DNA of 64,000 nucleotides from an uncultured Paracoccaceae bacterium (lineage in GTDB: Bacteria > Pseudomonadota > Alphaproteobacteria > Rhodobacterales > Rhodobacteraceae), in assembly GCA_947489445.1 (NCBI GenBank), contig CANLDN010000003.1, positions 310,001 to 374,000 on the forward strand. The letters run 5' to 3'. The notes under the pieces are model-generated. The model was not told the DNA's origin. It was given only the letters and a program-made list of their open reading frames with translations, and did not search any database. Shown in pieces: positions 24,580 through 32,417 of this stretch. The stretch's first letter is position 1. The number at the start of each line of letters is the position of its first letter. The position numbers and the translations under genes are program-made.

Positions 24580-25293
24580 ATGAAATATGTTCTGGATCGT
24601 TTATTGGCCCCAATTGCCCGCCTAGCTGTTGCGAAGGCTGTTCCTTTTGGCGAAGTGGCCGAACGCCTGAAGGCGCAATTTGTGCAGGTCGCTGCCAGCC
24701 AAATTGACGGGAAGGTGACAGATAGCCGGTTGAGCGTAATGACCGGCCTGCAACGCCGCGACATTGTACGCCTGCGGGGTGAACCGGATCATACCTCACC
24801 GCCCGTTAACCATTTGGCGCGCCTTGTTGCCGACTGGGTGGCCGCAGGTGGCACCCCCTTGAACCGCAAGAAATTTGATACACTGGCGCAGGGCATTCGC
24901 CGCGATGTGCATCCGGCGACGATGCTGGCCCAGCTACAGGATGCAGGCACTGTGTCAGTCACTGATGCGGGTCAGGTTGTGCTGGAGACCCGGTCCTATC
25001 AGCCGCTGCCGGGGACGGGGGCGCAGTTGGACTACCTCGCGCGGAATGGCGGCGATTTCCTAGCCGCCGCCACGGCGAATGTCATGCAGGACCCGGCCCC
25101 GTTTTTTGAACGGGCCGTGCATTATAACGGGTTGTCGCAAGAGGCTGTGGCGGTGCTGGAGGCTGAATACCGGGCCGCGCAGATGCAGGTATTGGAACAG
25201 ATCAACGCCCGGGCGGCGGCGTTGCAGGCCGATGATCCCGGTAAAATGCGCTTTCGCGCGGGCGGGTATTTTTACAAGGAGACGGAAGAATGA
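24580..25293 (+). CDS. DUF6502 family protein, possible DNA-binding regulator
   Basis: A 237-residue protein beginning MKYVLDRLLAPIARLAVAKAVPFGEVAERLK at ATG 24580; an ATG at 24565 lies inside the palindrome and is less likely. The family (DUF6502) has no known function. The N-terminal half (GKVTDSRLSVMTGLQRRDIVRLRG) looks like a helix-turn-helix of the winged type, and RRDIVRL may be a recognition helix. Matching palindromes in front of this gene and its divergent neighbour fit autoregulation by this protein. Its stop overlaps the start of a tiny lipoprotein gene. Confidence 0.72.
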   Translation: MKYVLDRLLAPIARLAVAKAVPFGEVAERLKAQFVQVAASQIDGKVTDSRLSVMTGLQRRDIVRLRGEPDHTSPPVNHLARLVADWVAAGGTPLNRKKFDTLAQGIRRDVHPATMLAQLQDAGTVSVTDAGQVVLETRSYQPLPGTGAQLDYLARNGGDFLAAATANVMQDPAPFFERAVHYNGLSQEAVAVLEAEYRAAQMQVLEQINARAAALQADDPGKMRFRAGGYFYKETEE

Positions 25294-25412
25294 TGCGCCG
25301 GGTGATTTTGGTGGTGCTGTTACTTGGGCTTGCCGCTTGTGCGGCCCCGATGGAGCAGGACGGTGGTATCGGCGGCACGGGCGCGCCGGTTGTGCAGGAG
25401 CCGGCGGTGTAG
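25290..25412 (+). CDS. 40-residue lipoprotein overlapping DUF6502
   Basis: ATG 25290 overlaps the DUF6502 TGA (ATGA), or ATG 25293 may be used. The product starts MMRRVILVVLLLGLAAC with an LAAC lipobox (cysteine 17). It continues with a short Gly-rich tail (GGIGGTGAPVVQEP) to a TAG at 25410-25412. Upstream GGAAGA could be the ribosome site. Tiny lipoproteins of this size are plausible envelope factors; coupling to DUF6502 suggests the same pathway as the divergent lipoprotein. Confidence 0.6.
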   Translation: MMRRVILVVLLLGLAACAAPMEQDGGIGGTGAPVVQEPAV

Positions 25413-25696
25413 CGGTGGTGATTGGTTAATGGTGCGGGCGCGGGTTTTCGGTGTTTTCCGGTTGATTTTATCTGGCCCGTTGAAACACTGGAAAACAAGG
25501 CGATTGAGCGATGTGTTTTCCATGCAGAAACCATGTGCAAACCATGCGCATGATCATGTGTTTTGGGGCGCTGTTTTCCGGGTTTTGCCCTGAAATGGTT
25601 AATTCGGGGTAGAACCCCGCCCTACGGATTGCGGCCGGGCTTTGGTTTTTTCGATTGCCGTATTATGTCAATTGCAACGCCCTTGACGGAGCTATC
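25413..25696. other. 284-base gap without a convincing gene
   Basis: It holds a GGGG-TAGAA-CCCC hairpin (25605-25619) and several GTTTTCC/GGAAAAC repeats. A weak frame from 25429 to 25593 has composition unlike a protein. I see no tRNA or terminator. Confidence 0.5.
25605..25619. repeat. CGGGG-TAGAA-CCCCG hairpin
   Basis: Five-base arms around TAGAA, followed by CCCTACGG. It is the second copy of the element at 5379-5391 (same TAGAR loop). Confidence 0.45.
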
Positions 25697-26011
25697 ATGG
25701 ACCACCCGCTGATTTCACTGATCGACCAGAAGATTGCTGCCGCTGAAAAGGAGGGGCAGTTTGACAACCTGTCAGGCGCGGGCAAACCGTTGGCGGGTCT
25801 TGGTGATCCCAAGGATGCCTTGCTGGATCGCTTGACCAAAGAGGCTGAGGTGAAATCGCCCATCGTTGTGTTGAAAGAGCAGATTGAAGCGGCCAAGCGG
25901 CGCTTGAGCGGTCTGACGGATGAAGGGGCGCGCAAGGCCGAGATGAAGGTGCTTGCCGATCTACAGACACGATTGGCGCTGGAGATCGAGGCGTTCAAAC
26001 GGTTTGGGTGA
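25697..26011 (+). CDS. DUF1992 protein (DnaJ-C28-like)
   Basis: About 104 residues from ATG 25697 (GGAG seven bases upstream). It begins MDHPLISLIDQKIAAAEKEGQFDNLSGAGKPL, the standard start of DUF1992 (found in YjjH-like bacterial proteins and in eukaryotic DNAJC28). The rest is helical with basic residues (EQIEAAKRRL...). The biochemical role is unknown. The stop is followed by a perfect palindrome at 26015-26038, and it converges on rsgA. Confidence 0.9.
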   Translation: MDHPLISLIDQKIAAAEKEGQFDNLSGAGKPLAGLGDPKDALLDRLTKEAEVKSPIVVLKEQIEAAKRRLSGLTDEGARKAEMKVLADLQTRLALEIEAFKRFG

Positions 26012-26014
26012 CGT

Positions 26015-26038
26015 AAGGTGCGTGCATGCACGCACCTT
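26015..26038. repeat. perfect AAGGTGCG palindrome between convergent genes
   Basis: Two 12-base arms, AAGGTGCGTGCA and TGCACGCACCTT, without a spacer, between DUF1992 and rsgA ends. It has no T-run. Same class as 23761-23784 and 51902-51921. Confidence 0.75.
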
Positions 26039-26046
26039 GCCGGTTG

Positions 26047-27078
26047 TTAGCGTTCCTTTTTTTTTGTTGCACTGCGGTACATTTTGCCCAGCTTTTTGTA
26101 CCGGTCGCGGGCTTGTGCGATGGTCTCGCTGGCATATGCGTTTTCGCGTTTGAGTTTTTTGAACCGCTTGAGCCGGTCAGGGTCGACATCGCCGCTGGCG
26201 ATGGCCGCCTGAACGGCGCAGCCCGGTTCGCTGTCATGTTCGCAATCGCGGAATTTGCATTGGTCGGCCAGTTCCGAAATCTCGGGGAAGGTGGCGTCGA
26301 TGCCGTATTCCACCTCCGCCACGCCAAGCCCCCGCATGCCCGGCGTGTCGATCAGCCAGCCGCCCGTTGGGATCTGGTGCAGGGATCGGCCTGTGGTGGT
26401 GTGGCGTCCGCGGGCATCATCCTCGCGGATGTCCTGCGTTGCCGCATGCCCGCCGGTCAGCGCATTGGCGACAGTTGTTTTGCCAACCCCGGAGGAGCCT
26501 GCAAAGGCCACCGTCTGCCCCTTGCCGCACCATGGTGCGAGGGTTTCGATGACGGTGTCGGATTTAGCGTTGATCGCCAGCACCTCCAGATCGCGGCCGA
26601 GTTTGCGCGCCTGATCGACGTAAGCGTCCGGGTCATCGGTCTGGTCGGCCTTGGTGATCAGGATGACCGGCGTGATCAGCGCGTCATGCGCAAGGGCCAG
26701 ATAGCGTTCCAGCCGTGCCGGGTTGAAGTCGTTGTTGCACGATGTGGTAATGAAAAGCGTGTCGATATTCGCCGCGATCAGTTGCTTTTCGCCGGTGTGG
26801 TATTCGGTGCCCCGGCTGAGTTCGGTCTTGCGGTCAAGCACCCGGGTCAGCCGATGTTGTTCAGGGTTGCACAGCACCCAATCGCCGACGCCTACCGCTG
26901 CGGTGGTGATGCCGGGGTCAAGCGTCAGTTCGAGTGTGCCGATTTCAGAAAGCCCGATCACCCGGTCGCGATGGACCGTGCTGATGCGGGCAGGGGTGAG
27001 TGTTTCCAGTTCTTCGATGTCGAGCTGGGACATGTAGAATGGCGACCAGCCAAGGGCGTCGCGTGTCAGTTCTGTCAA
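26047..27078 (-). CDS. rsgA: ribosome small-subunit GTPase RsgA
   Basis: A 343-residue circularly permuted GTPase: N-terminal OB-fold, G4 (TKADQTDD) before G1 (GSSGVGKTT) and G3 (DTPGMRG), then a zinc knuckle (CKFRDCEHDSEPGC). It checks late 30S assembly. The start is a TTG at 27078 with GAGGA about nine bases upstream; that site lies in the 3' arm of a hairpin (27087-27143) and follows a small upstream ORF. The C-terminus is lysine/arginine-rich (KKKER). It converges on DUF1992. Confidence 0.93.
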   Translation of the reverse strand: MTELTRDALGWSPFYMSQLDIEELETLTPARISTVHRDRVIGLSEIGTLELTLDPGITTAAVGVGDWVLCNPEQHRLTRVLDRKTELSRGTEYHTGEKQLIAANIDTLFITTSCNNDFNPARLERYLALAHDALITPVILITKADQTDDPDAYVDQARKLGRDLEVLAINAKSDTVIETLAPWCGKGQTVAFAGSSGVGKTTVANALTGGHAATQDIREDDARGRHTTTGRSLHQIPTGGWLIDTPGMRGLGVAEVEYGIDATFPEISELADQCKFRDCEHDSEPGCAVQAAIASGDVDPDRLKRFKKLKRENAYASETIAQARDRYKKLGKMYRSATKKKER

Positions 27079-27086
27079 TGGAGTGT

Positions 27087-27143
27087 CCTCGTCAAAGGAA
27101 ATGCATTAGCTGATGCGTAGGCATCAACGGAAACCGGACGAGG
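27087..27143 (-). promoter_or_regulatory. hairpin that can hide the rsgA ribosome-binding site
   Basis: On the minus strand, outer arms CCTCGTC (27143-27137) and GACGAGG (27093-27087) enclose an inner TGATGC/GCATCA hairpin (27111-27126). The GAGG of the 3' arm is the best Shine-Dalgarno for the TTG start at 27078. It may act as a translation switch; no known riboswitch class is recognised. Confidence 0.45.
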
Positions 27144-27157
27144 TTGCGGACAAAGCT

Positions 27158-27196
27158 TCAGCGCACCCGGACCGGGAGGATGGATTGCACAATCAT
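27158..27196 (-). CDS. possible 12-residue leader peptide upstream of rsgA
   Basis: A strong Shine-Dalgarno, AAAGGAGGAC, precedes ATG 27196 and a short frame reading MIVQSILPVRVR, ending at TGA 27158-27160. It stops 15 bases before the hairpin that includes the rsgA ribosome site. The uORF's own GGAGGA can pair with TCCTCC in codons 6-8. A leader peptide controlling rsgA translation is inferred; chance occurrence is possible. Confidence 0.35.
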   Translation of the reverse strand: MIVQSILPVRVR

Positions 27197-27212
27197 ATTT
27201 GTCCTCCTTTTT

Positions 27213-27597
27213 GCGACGTTGCTGGAGCGAGAATGTCATCTTTGCCGCCACGGCGCAACATGGACGCGCGCAGCGCGCAGTGGGGTTTATGATGTCGTAC
27301 AACACCCGCCGTTCACGAATCGGCGCGAAACCTGTTAATGCGGGGCTTTGCTGCCATATCGGCTGTCGGCGATGTGTCGGCAAAACGTCGGACTTGCATC
27401 GGACACTTTGTGCCGATTTGGCCAGGTTAAAGGTGCGGGCGGTGTGAGTGTGAACGCGGCGTTAAGGATTGGGGCAATTGTCGGCAAGGACCGGTTTCCG
27501 GTCAATCCGATGGCGCATATGAGCGCGCACCCTTGGTGGCTTGCTGCGCATCACAGATACGGTAAGCTGACGGTAATGCATGGGTTGAGGGCTTTTG
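27213..27597. other. 385-base gap without a supported gene
   Basis: Open frames here are low-complexity shadows (for example one ending at 27447). I see no tRNA, terminator or repeat. It must contain the promoters for rsgA (minus) and for the secreted-protein pair beginning at 27598 (plus). Confidence 0.5.
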
Positions 27598-28206
27598 ATG
27601 CGCGTCACTCTTGGACTTTTGACTATTGTCGCGGGACCCGTATTTGCGGACCCATTCATGATCTCGGCAGACCGTGTGTTAGGGGTCTATCGTGCCGAGG
27701 AATATGGTGATAACGACTGGAATGGTGATGGTTACACCGACCTGGCGGTCATCGCCATTTCCCAGTCAGGCGATGCGGTTGACCTTTACCTCGCGACTTC
27801 CGACCCCAAGACGGCTGCGTTACGCGTGACGGATGTGGCATATGGGTTGCTGCCCTATGATCCGGATCGGATTGGTCAGGTCATCTATGACATTGGTCCG
27901 GGTCATGAGATTTACGAGCCGCTGATCAGCTACAGCGCGAAGGATGGCGGGAGCATGCACGTGAGCGTCAATGCCCGCGAGACCGGCTCGGGCGTTTTGT
28001 CGGTATCATCTTATGGTCCCCGCCAAGATGATGGCACGGCAACTGTGATATGCGAATTCACCTTTGTTGACATATATGGGCTTGAAGAGCTGCCCGACGC
28101 TGTCGTCCGCGGCCCTGACGGCGTTGAAACCCGATTTGCACCGGGGCCGGAACCGATCCTGGCCCAGTGGCGATATACGGATTTACCGTCGGTTTGCCTG
28201 CCATGA
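27598..28206 (+). CDS. secreted protein with DxNGDGxxD motif, first of a pair
   Basis: A 202-residue protein from ATG 27598, with signal MRVTLGLLTIVAGPVFA. The motif DWNGDGYTDLAVIA (near residue 40) is a calcium-loop/FG-GAP-like element. Similar blocks occur in the next gene: SGDAVDLYLATSD against AGDAVDLFLYLSN, and a C-terminal P-ILA-WRYTDLPSVCL against ELAPYWWQTALPPQCL. I know no function. Its TGA overlaps the ATG of the next gene (28203-28206), so they are co-translated. Confidence 0.7.
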   Translation: MRVTLGLLTIVAGPVFADPFMISADRVLGVYRAEEYGDNDWNGDGYTDLAVIAISQSGDAVDLYLATSDPKTAALRVTDVAYGLLPYDPDRIGQVIYDIGPGHEIYEPLISYSAKDGGSMHVSVNARETGSGVLSVSSYGPRQDDGTATVICEFTFVDIYGLEELPDAVVRGPDGVETRFAPGPEPILAQWRYTDLPSVCLP

Positions 28207-28817
28207 CCCGGCGGGCTGGACGCTTGTGTTCGGCGGCCGCCGTCGTGGCGGTTTTTGCCCCGGGTCAACTGGTTGCGGATGGGATCGATGACCAGTTGAC
28301 GTTTCACGTGACGGATTTGGTTGCCGGGGCCACTGGATTTGATTGGAACGGTGATGATGTCGCGGACCGGTTGGTTTTGGCTCGCAATCAGGCGGGCGAT
28401 GCGGTCGACCTGTTTCTTTACTTGTCGAATGCGCGAGGTGATGCTTTTGGAACGCTCGATATCTTTCCAGCGATATTGCCTGCAGCCCCGCTCACAGATG
28501 GGAGTTTCCATAGCATTTCACACGCTATCGTCAGCGACGGTGAACCGTTGAGTCCAACGCTGAATGCTTATGGTGGCGATGTTTTTGTTGCGGTGGCTCT
28601 GGCGTTGACAGATCAGGGGTGGCAGCCTGAAACACTACGCAGCTATTACAGTGGTCAGGGCACTGCCAATAGCATCACCTGTTATCTCGACTATCGGACC
28701 GGTCGCGCCCAGCTGGAGCGGCCTCGTCGTGATGCCCAACCGATCGAGATTGGGCCTGTGCCTGAGCTTGCACCGTATTGGTGGCAGACAGCCTTGCCGC
28801 CCCAATGTCTCCGCTAA
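28203..28817 (+). CDS. secreted protein with DxNGDD motif, tandem paralogue
   Basis: A 204-residue protein starting at ATG 28203 in an ATGA overlap with its paralogue. It has a signal peptide (CSAAAVVAVFAPGQLVA) and then TGFDWNGDDVADRLVLARNQAGDAVDLFLYL, the degenerate calcium-loop motif. The C-terminal ELAPYWWQTALPPQCLR matches the tail of the first gene. The overall layout agrees along about 190 residues, so a recent-to-old tandem duplication is likely. It ends 32 bases before the SRP RNA on the opposite strand. Function unknown. Confidence 0.7.
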   Translation: MTRRAGRLCSAAAVVAVFAPGQLVADGIDDQLTFHVTDLVAGATGFDWNGDDVADRLVLARNQAGDAVDLFLYLSNARGDAFGTLDIFPAILPAAPLTDGSFHSISHAIVSDGEPLSPTLNAYGGDVFVAVALALTDQGWQPETLRSYYSGQGTANSITCYLDYRTGRAQLERPRRDAQPIEIGPVPELAPYWWQTALPPQCLR

Positions 28818-28849
28818 GCCAAATTGCCTGCGGCATCAGTGTGAATGAG

Positions 28850-28947
28850 GTGAGAGGCTGGACAACGACCCAAGCGGGGCTCGTTATGGCTGCTTCCTTC
28901 CGGACCTGACCAGGTTGGCGAGGCGCTCGCCCGCGCCAACCTCTCAC
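28850..28947 (-). ncRNA. ffs: small signal-recognition-particle RNA (4.5S)
   Basis: The minus strand contains GGTCAGGTCCGGAAGGAAGC, the universal SRP domain IV loop region bound by Ffh. The ends pair: GTGAGAGGTTGG (28947-28936) with CCAGCCTCTCAC (28861-28850), giving a hairpin of about 98 bases, the usual length of the bacterial RNA. A promoter with a 17-base spacer lies upstream. It targets membrane proteins to the translocon together with Ffh. Confidence 0.95.
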
Positions 28948-28951
28948 GTGT

Positions 28952-28980
28952 CATATAATGTGGGCGTGCTGCATGCGCAA
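28952..28980 (-). promoter_or_regulatory. promoter of the SRP RNA gene
   Basis: On the minus strand, TTGCGC (28980-28975), 17 bases, then TATATG (28957-28952); transcription would begin about five bases on, near 28947. Confidence 0.6.
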
Positions 28981-28984
28981 GTCT

Positions 28985-30859
28985 TCAGAAGCTGAACCGA
29001 TAGCGGTCAAACCCGTCGGCGCACGCGCCCAGATGCGTGATTGCGTTTGTCATATGCCGTTGCGCCGCAGGGGCGGACCGGAAGGTTGCGCTTGTGTCCG
29101 CGATGGGCACAAAACCCCAGGTTGGGATTGCCGGGGACGTGACATTCTGATGCGTCTGCAGATGGTTGATCAGGATGTCGCGTGTGGTTTCGTTGGATAT
29201 ATGGAGCACATCCTTGTGCGGTATCCCCTGAAAACTGCCCCCGCCATTGGTCCGGTAGCTGTTGGTGGCCACGATGAAAATGTCATCATCCGCAATCTGG
29301 TGCCCGTTGAATGACAGGTCGCGCAGACGCCTTGTTTCCGCGTTGCTGATATTGCCTGCGGGGTCAAACATGGCCGGTGCTGTCAGGTCAAAGCTGTAAG
29401 ACAAACCGAAAAGCGTGTCGGAGTTATAGGCTGGATTGTGTGGGTTGATCAGCGGTTGGTTGTGTTCGCCGGGCGTGATCTGCATGTACCGTGATGCCGC
29501 CCGTTCGAGCCAGCGCGCTATTTGCGCCCCGGTCCGGCGCACAGCGCAAAGCGTGTTGGTGAAAGGATAGATCGCTGCTGCGTCGCGCAGCGCCAGCGGC
29601 CCCGGCGCGATGTCGATATAGTGCCCCGGCCCCGCCCGACCGCCGGAGCGGAAGGGCGCTGTTGCGGCCAGAACCGGCAGGTCGGAAAATGGCCCGCCTT
29701 GCAGGGCCTGTGTGATGTGCTCGCATTGCGCCATTGCCAGCAATTGTTGGGGCAGGTCTGATTCAATGGTTGCAAAGTAGCTGTGGATCGGCACGGCGGT
29801 TTGCGCAATGGGTTGGCGAATATAGGTCAGCGTTGCGTCATGGGAATGGCGTACATGTGCCGTCAACGTCTGACGCAAGGTGCTGGGGATGTCTGTTTTC
29901 CCGTCGCCCGGTTCCAATTGGCTGGATTGCCGCACAATGCGCCATGTCCCATCGTCCCACCCCAACCGCAGGTCGACCACGCCAAAGCAATTGCCGTAAA
30001 ACCCGGCCATTACCGTCGGTTTGCCATGCAAAGTGCCTGCGATCGGGTCGATAGCGTCGTCTTGCAGGCGACTGTCATCTGGAAAGATTTCGTGAATGTG
30101 GCCGGTCAGGATCACGTCGATGCCGGTCACGGCCGCCAGCGGCACGGCGGCGTTTTCCATCCGATGGCTGTGATCGGATGCCCCGATGCCGGAGTGGCAG
30201 AGCGCCACGATGATGTCCGCACCCGCCGCCTTCATTTGTGGTACAGTCAGCGTGGCTGTCGCCACGATATCCTCGGTTTCGATTACGCCGTCCAGAACAG
30301 CACTGTCCCAATCGGTGATCTGGGGTGTCACAAACCCAATGACACCGATCCTGAGGGTGCGCATTACCCCGTCATCGCAGCGGACCTGCCGGTCGAGGAT
30401 CACAAAGGGGTCGGCCAACGGTGTGTTCGACAAGTGCCGGATATTGGCGCAGGTGATCGCGAACTTGGCATCCAGCAGTGCCGCTTGCAGGAATGGCACC
30501 CCGTAGTTGAATTCGTGATTGCCCAATGTGACTGCGTCATACTGCAAGGTATTCATTGCCGCGATCATCGGGTGGATGCTGGTCTGGCCTTCGGTATGGG
30601 CAATGTAATCCGCAAGCGGATTGCCTTGAATGAAATCCCCGTTGTCAAAAAGCAGGCTGGTAACATCCGGTTCGGCCCGAAACGCCGCAATCTTGTCGGC
30701 CAACTGGATCAAACCAGTGTTTTCGTCTGGATGATCCGCGAAATAATCATAGTCCAGCAACTGCATGTGCAGGTCTGTTGTCTCCAGTATCCGAAGACGT
30801 GCTGTCGGGGTATCCCCCGACCCCTTGACTGAGCCCATTTCGGGTGATTCCACATTCAT
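28985..30859 (-). CDS. cpdB: 2',3'-cyclic-nucleotide phosphodiesterase/3'-nucleotidase
   Basis: A 624-residue calcineurin-like phosphoesterase followed by a 5'-nucleotidase C-terminal domain. Metal-site motifs are ETTDLHMQLLDYDY (residue 27 on), DNGDFIQGNPL, GNHEFNYG and GHIHEIF. The C-terminal domain has the substrate-stacking pattern NPHNPAYNSDTLFGLSYSFDL and NGHQI. The N-terminus shows no signal peptide, unlike the periplasmic E. coli enzyme; the start could be misjudged, but no upstream extension in frame is hydrophobic. It would salvage phosphate and nucleosides from RNA breakdown products. Confidence 0.9.
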   Translation of the reverse strand: MNVESPEMGSVKGSGDTPTARLRILETTDLHMQLLDYDYFADHPDENTGLIQLADKIAAFRAEPDVTSLLFDNGDFIQGNPLADYIAHTEGQTSIHPMIAAMNTLQYDAVTLGNHEFNYGVPFLQAALLDAKFAITCANIRHLSNTPLADPFVILDRQVRCDDGVMRTLRIGVIGFVTPQITDWDSAVLDGVIETEDIVATATLTVPQMKAAGADIIVALCHSGIGASDHSHRMENAAVPLAAVTGIDVILTGHIHEIFPDDSRLQDDAIDPIAGTLHGKPTVMAGFYGNCFGVVDLRLGWDDGTWRIVRQSSQLEPGDGKTDIPSTLRQTLTAHVRHSHDATLTYIRQPIAQTAVPIHSYFATIESDLPQQLLAMAQCEHITQALQGGPFSDLPVLAATAPFRSGGRAGPGHYIDIAPGPLALRDAAAIYPFTNTLCAVRRTGAQIARWLERAASRYMQITPGEHNQPLINPHNPAYNSDTLFGLSYSFDLTAPAMFDPAGNISNAETRRLRDLSFNGHQIADDDIFIVATNSYRTNGGGSFQGIPHKDVLHISNETTRDILINHLQTHQNVTSPAIPTWGFVPIADTSATFRSAPAAQRHMTNAITHLGACADGFDRYRFSF

Positions 30860-30948
30860 AAAACAACCATAGCGTGTGTTAATACCTTTGACACGGGTAT
30901 AGCGCAGAATGAATTGAACTCTATAGGGGGACGTGTCATTTCGTCACA

Positions 30949-31899
30949 ATGAAAATTGCAGAAACAGTAACTTTTGGCGGTTCCGGGCTCGATCGTGCCG
31001 CCGAGATGCGGGGTCAAGCCGATCAATTGCGTGAAAATGCCGCCGCGCGCGCGATCATCCTTTGGCGGGGCAAGCCGATGGTGGCAGCGGATGAATTGGT
31101 GCGTTTGCCGTTGGATCATACGGTTATGGCCGACGCCACCGATGACCTTATCTTTCTGGGCAAAGACGCAGATAGCCCGATTTTTGCCGCGGATTTATCG
31201 GGCTGGGAGCCCCCTGATCTTGACCTGACCCATCTGGACACGTTTCTGGACCCATCTGAACAACAACACCCGGCAATGCCTGCCGGATCGGTTTTTGCCG
31301 AATTGCGCGCGATGATGACCCGTCTGACCCCGCGCGACGCCGAACTGGCCGCCGCGGCCAAGGCGGTGATGGGCTGGCATGTGTCGCACAGGTTTTGTGC
31401 CCGTTGTGGCGTCGAAAGTGTAATGGCCATGGCGGGGTGGCAACGTGATTGCCCCGATTGTGGGGGCAAGCATTTTCCGCGCACGGACCCGGTCGTGATC
31501 ATGCTGATCACGCATGGCAATGCGGTGTTGCTGGGCCGCTCACCCGGCTGGCCCGAGGGGATGTATTCGCTATTGGCTGGCTTTGTTGAGCCAGGTGAGA
31601 CGATGGAGGCAGCGGTGCGCCGCGAGGTGTTCGAAGAGGTGGGCGTGTCTGTGGGCGCTGTCAGTTATCTGGCAAGCCAGCCCTGGCCGTTTCCTGCATC
31701 ATTGATGTTTGGTTGCGCGGGTGAGGCACTGGATACCGCGTTGACCCTTGATCCGGTTGAGATTGAGGATGCTATTTGGGTCAGCCGCGAAGAGGTCGCA
31801 CAAGCCTTTGCCGGGCAGCATCCGCGTATTCTGCCCGCCCGAAAAGGCGCGATAGCCCATTTCCTGTTGGAAAACTGGCTTGCAGACAGGCTTGATTAA
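30949..31899 (+). CDS. nudC: NADH pyrophosphatase (NudC)
   Basis: A 316-residue protein. A zinc ribbon is formed by CARCG and CPDCG (about residues 148-171). The Nudix box GFVEPGETMEAAVRREVFEEVGV is near residue 211, and the NudC signature SQPWPFPASLMFG follows it. This family cleaves NAD(H) and removes NAD caps from RNA. It is divergent from cpdB. Confidence 0.95.
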   Translation: MKIAETVTFGGSGLDRAAEMRGQADQLRENAAARAIILWRGKPMVAADELVRLPLDHTVMADATDDLIFLGKDADSPIFAADLSGWEPPDLDLTHLDTFLDPSEQQHPAMPAGSVFAELRAMMTRLTPRDAELAAAAKAVMGWHVSHRFCARCGVESVMAMAGWQRDCPDCGGKHFPRTDPVVIMLITHGNAVLLGRSPGWPEGMYSLLAGFVEPGETMEAAVRREVFEEVGVSVGAVSYLASQPWPFPASLMFGCAGEALDTALTLDPVEIEDAIWVSREEVAQAFAGQHPRILPARKGAIAHFLLENWLADRLD

Positions 31900-31946
31900 G
31901 GCGTGACGCGCTATAATTGCGTGGGATTGACGATGGGACAGAACAC

Positions 31947-32411
31947 ATGAAATTCAGCACCCGCGAAGATATTGAGGCGCCGATGACGCATGTTTTTGCG
32001 GCGGTCAGTGATTTTGCCGGGTTCGAACGGCGCGCCTTGCGGCAAGGGGCGGATGTGAAACGGCTTGATGATGGTCCGGTTGCGGTCGGGTCTGCATGGG
32101 ATATCGCGTTTCAGTTTCGTGGTCGTGATCGGCGGATGAAGGCCACGGTGGCCAGCCTGGATGCCCCCAATGCCTACCGCATTGAAACGCTGTCGGACGG
32201 GATGACGGTGACGACGGACGTAGAACTGGTGGCGCTGTCGCGCAGCCGGACCCGCGTTGCTGTTGCATTTGACCTGCGCGCCCGATCATTGACCGCACGT
32301 TTATTGCTTCAGTCGATGAAGCTGGTCAAATCCAAGCTGACCAAAAGGTTCAAGGCGCGTGTTCTGGAATATGCGGAAGACATTGAGGATGATTATCGCA
32401 AAAGCGCCTGA
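31947..32411 (+). CDS. SRPBCC (START/Bet v 1-like) family protein
   Basis: A 154-residue protein from ATG 31947 (KFSTREDIEAPMTHVFAAVSDFAGFERRAL), 47 bases after nudC on the same strand. The helix-grip fold is suggested by VFAAVSDF, the central AWDIAFQFRGRDRRMKATVASLDAPN strands and the long C-terminal helix (LLLQSMKLVKSKLTKRFKARVLEYAEDIE). These proteins bind hydrophobic ligands or polyketides; no ligand is predicted. Confidence 0.8.
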   Translation: MKFSTREDIEAPMTHVFAAVSDFAGFERRALRQGADVKRLDDGPVAVGSAWDIAFQFRGRDRRMKATVASLDAPNAYRIETLSDGMTVTTDVELVALSRSRTRVAVAFDLRARSLTARLLLQSMKLVKSKLTKRFKARVLEYAEDIEDDYRKSA

Positions 32412-32417
32412 ACCCGG

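Noticed and set aside
25429..25593. Small frame after the 40-residue lipoprotein
   Set aside because: Unusual composition with repeated His/Trp/Phe and no ribosome site.
27075..27383. Minus-strand frame of 102 residues ending at the rsgA start
   Set aside because: It has no domain, low-complexity Pro/Arg content and no ribosome site at its start. The short uORF inside the same region is better supported.
29783..30832. 349-residue plus-strand frame opposite cpdB
   Set aside because: Shadow of a well-supported gene; composition and lack of motifs are typical of antisense frames.
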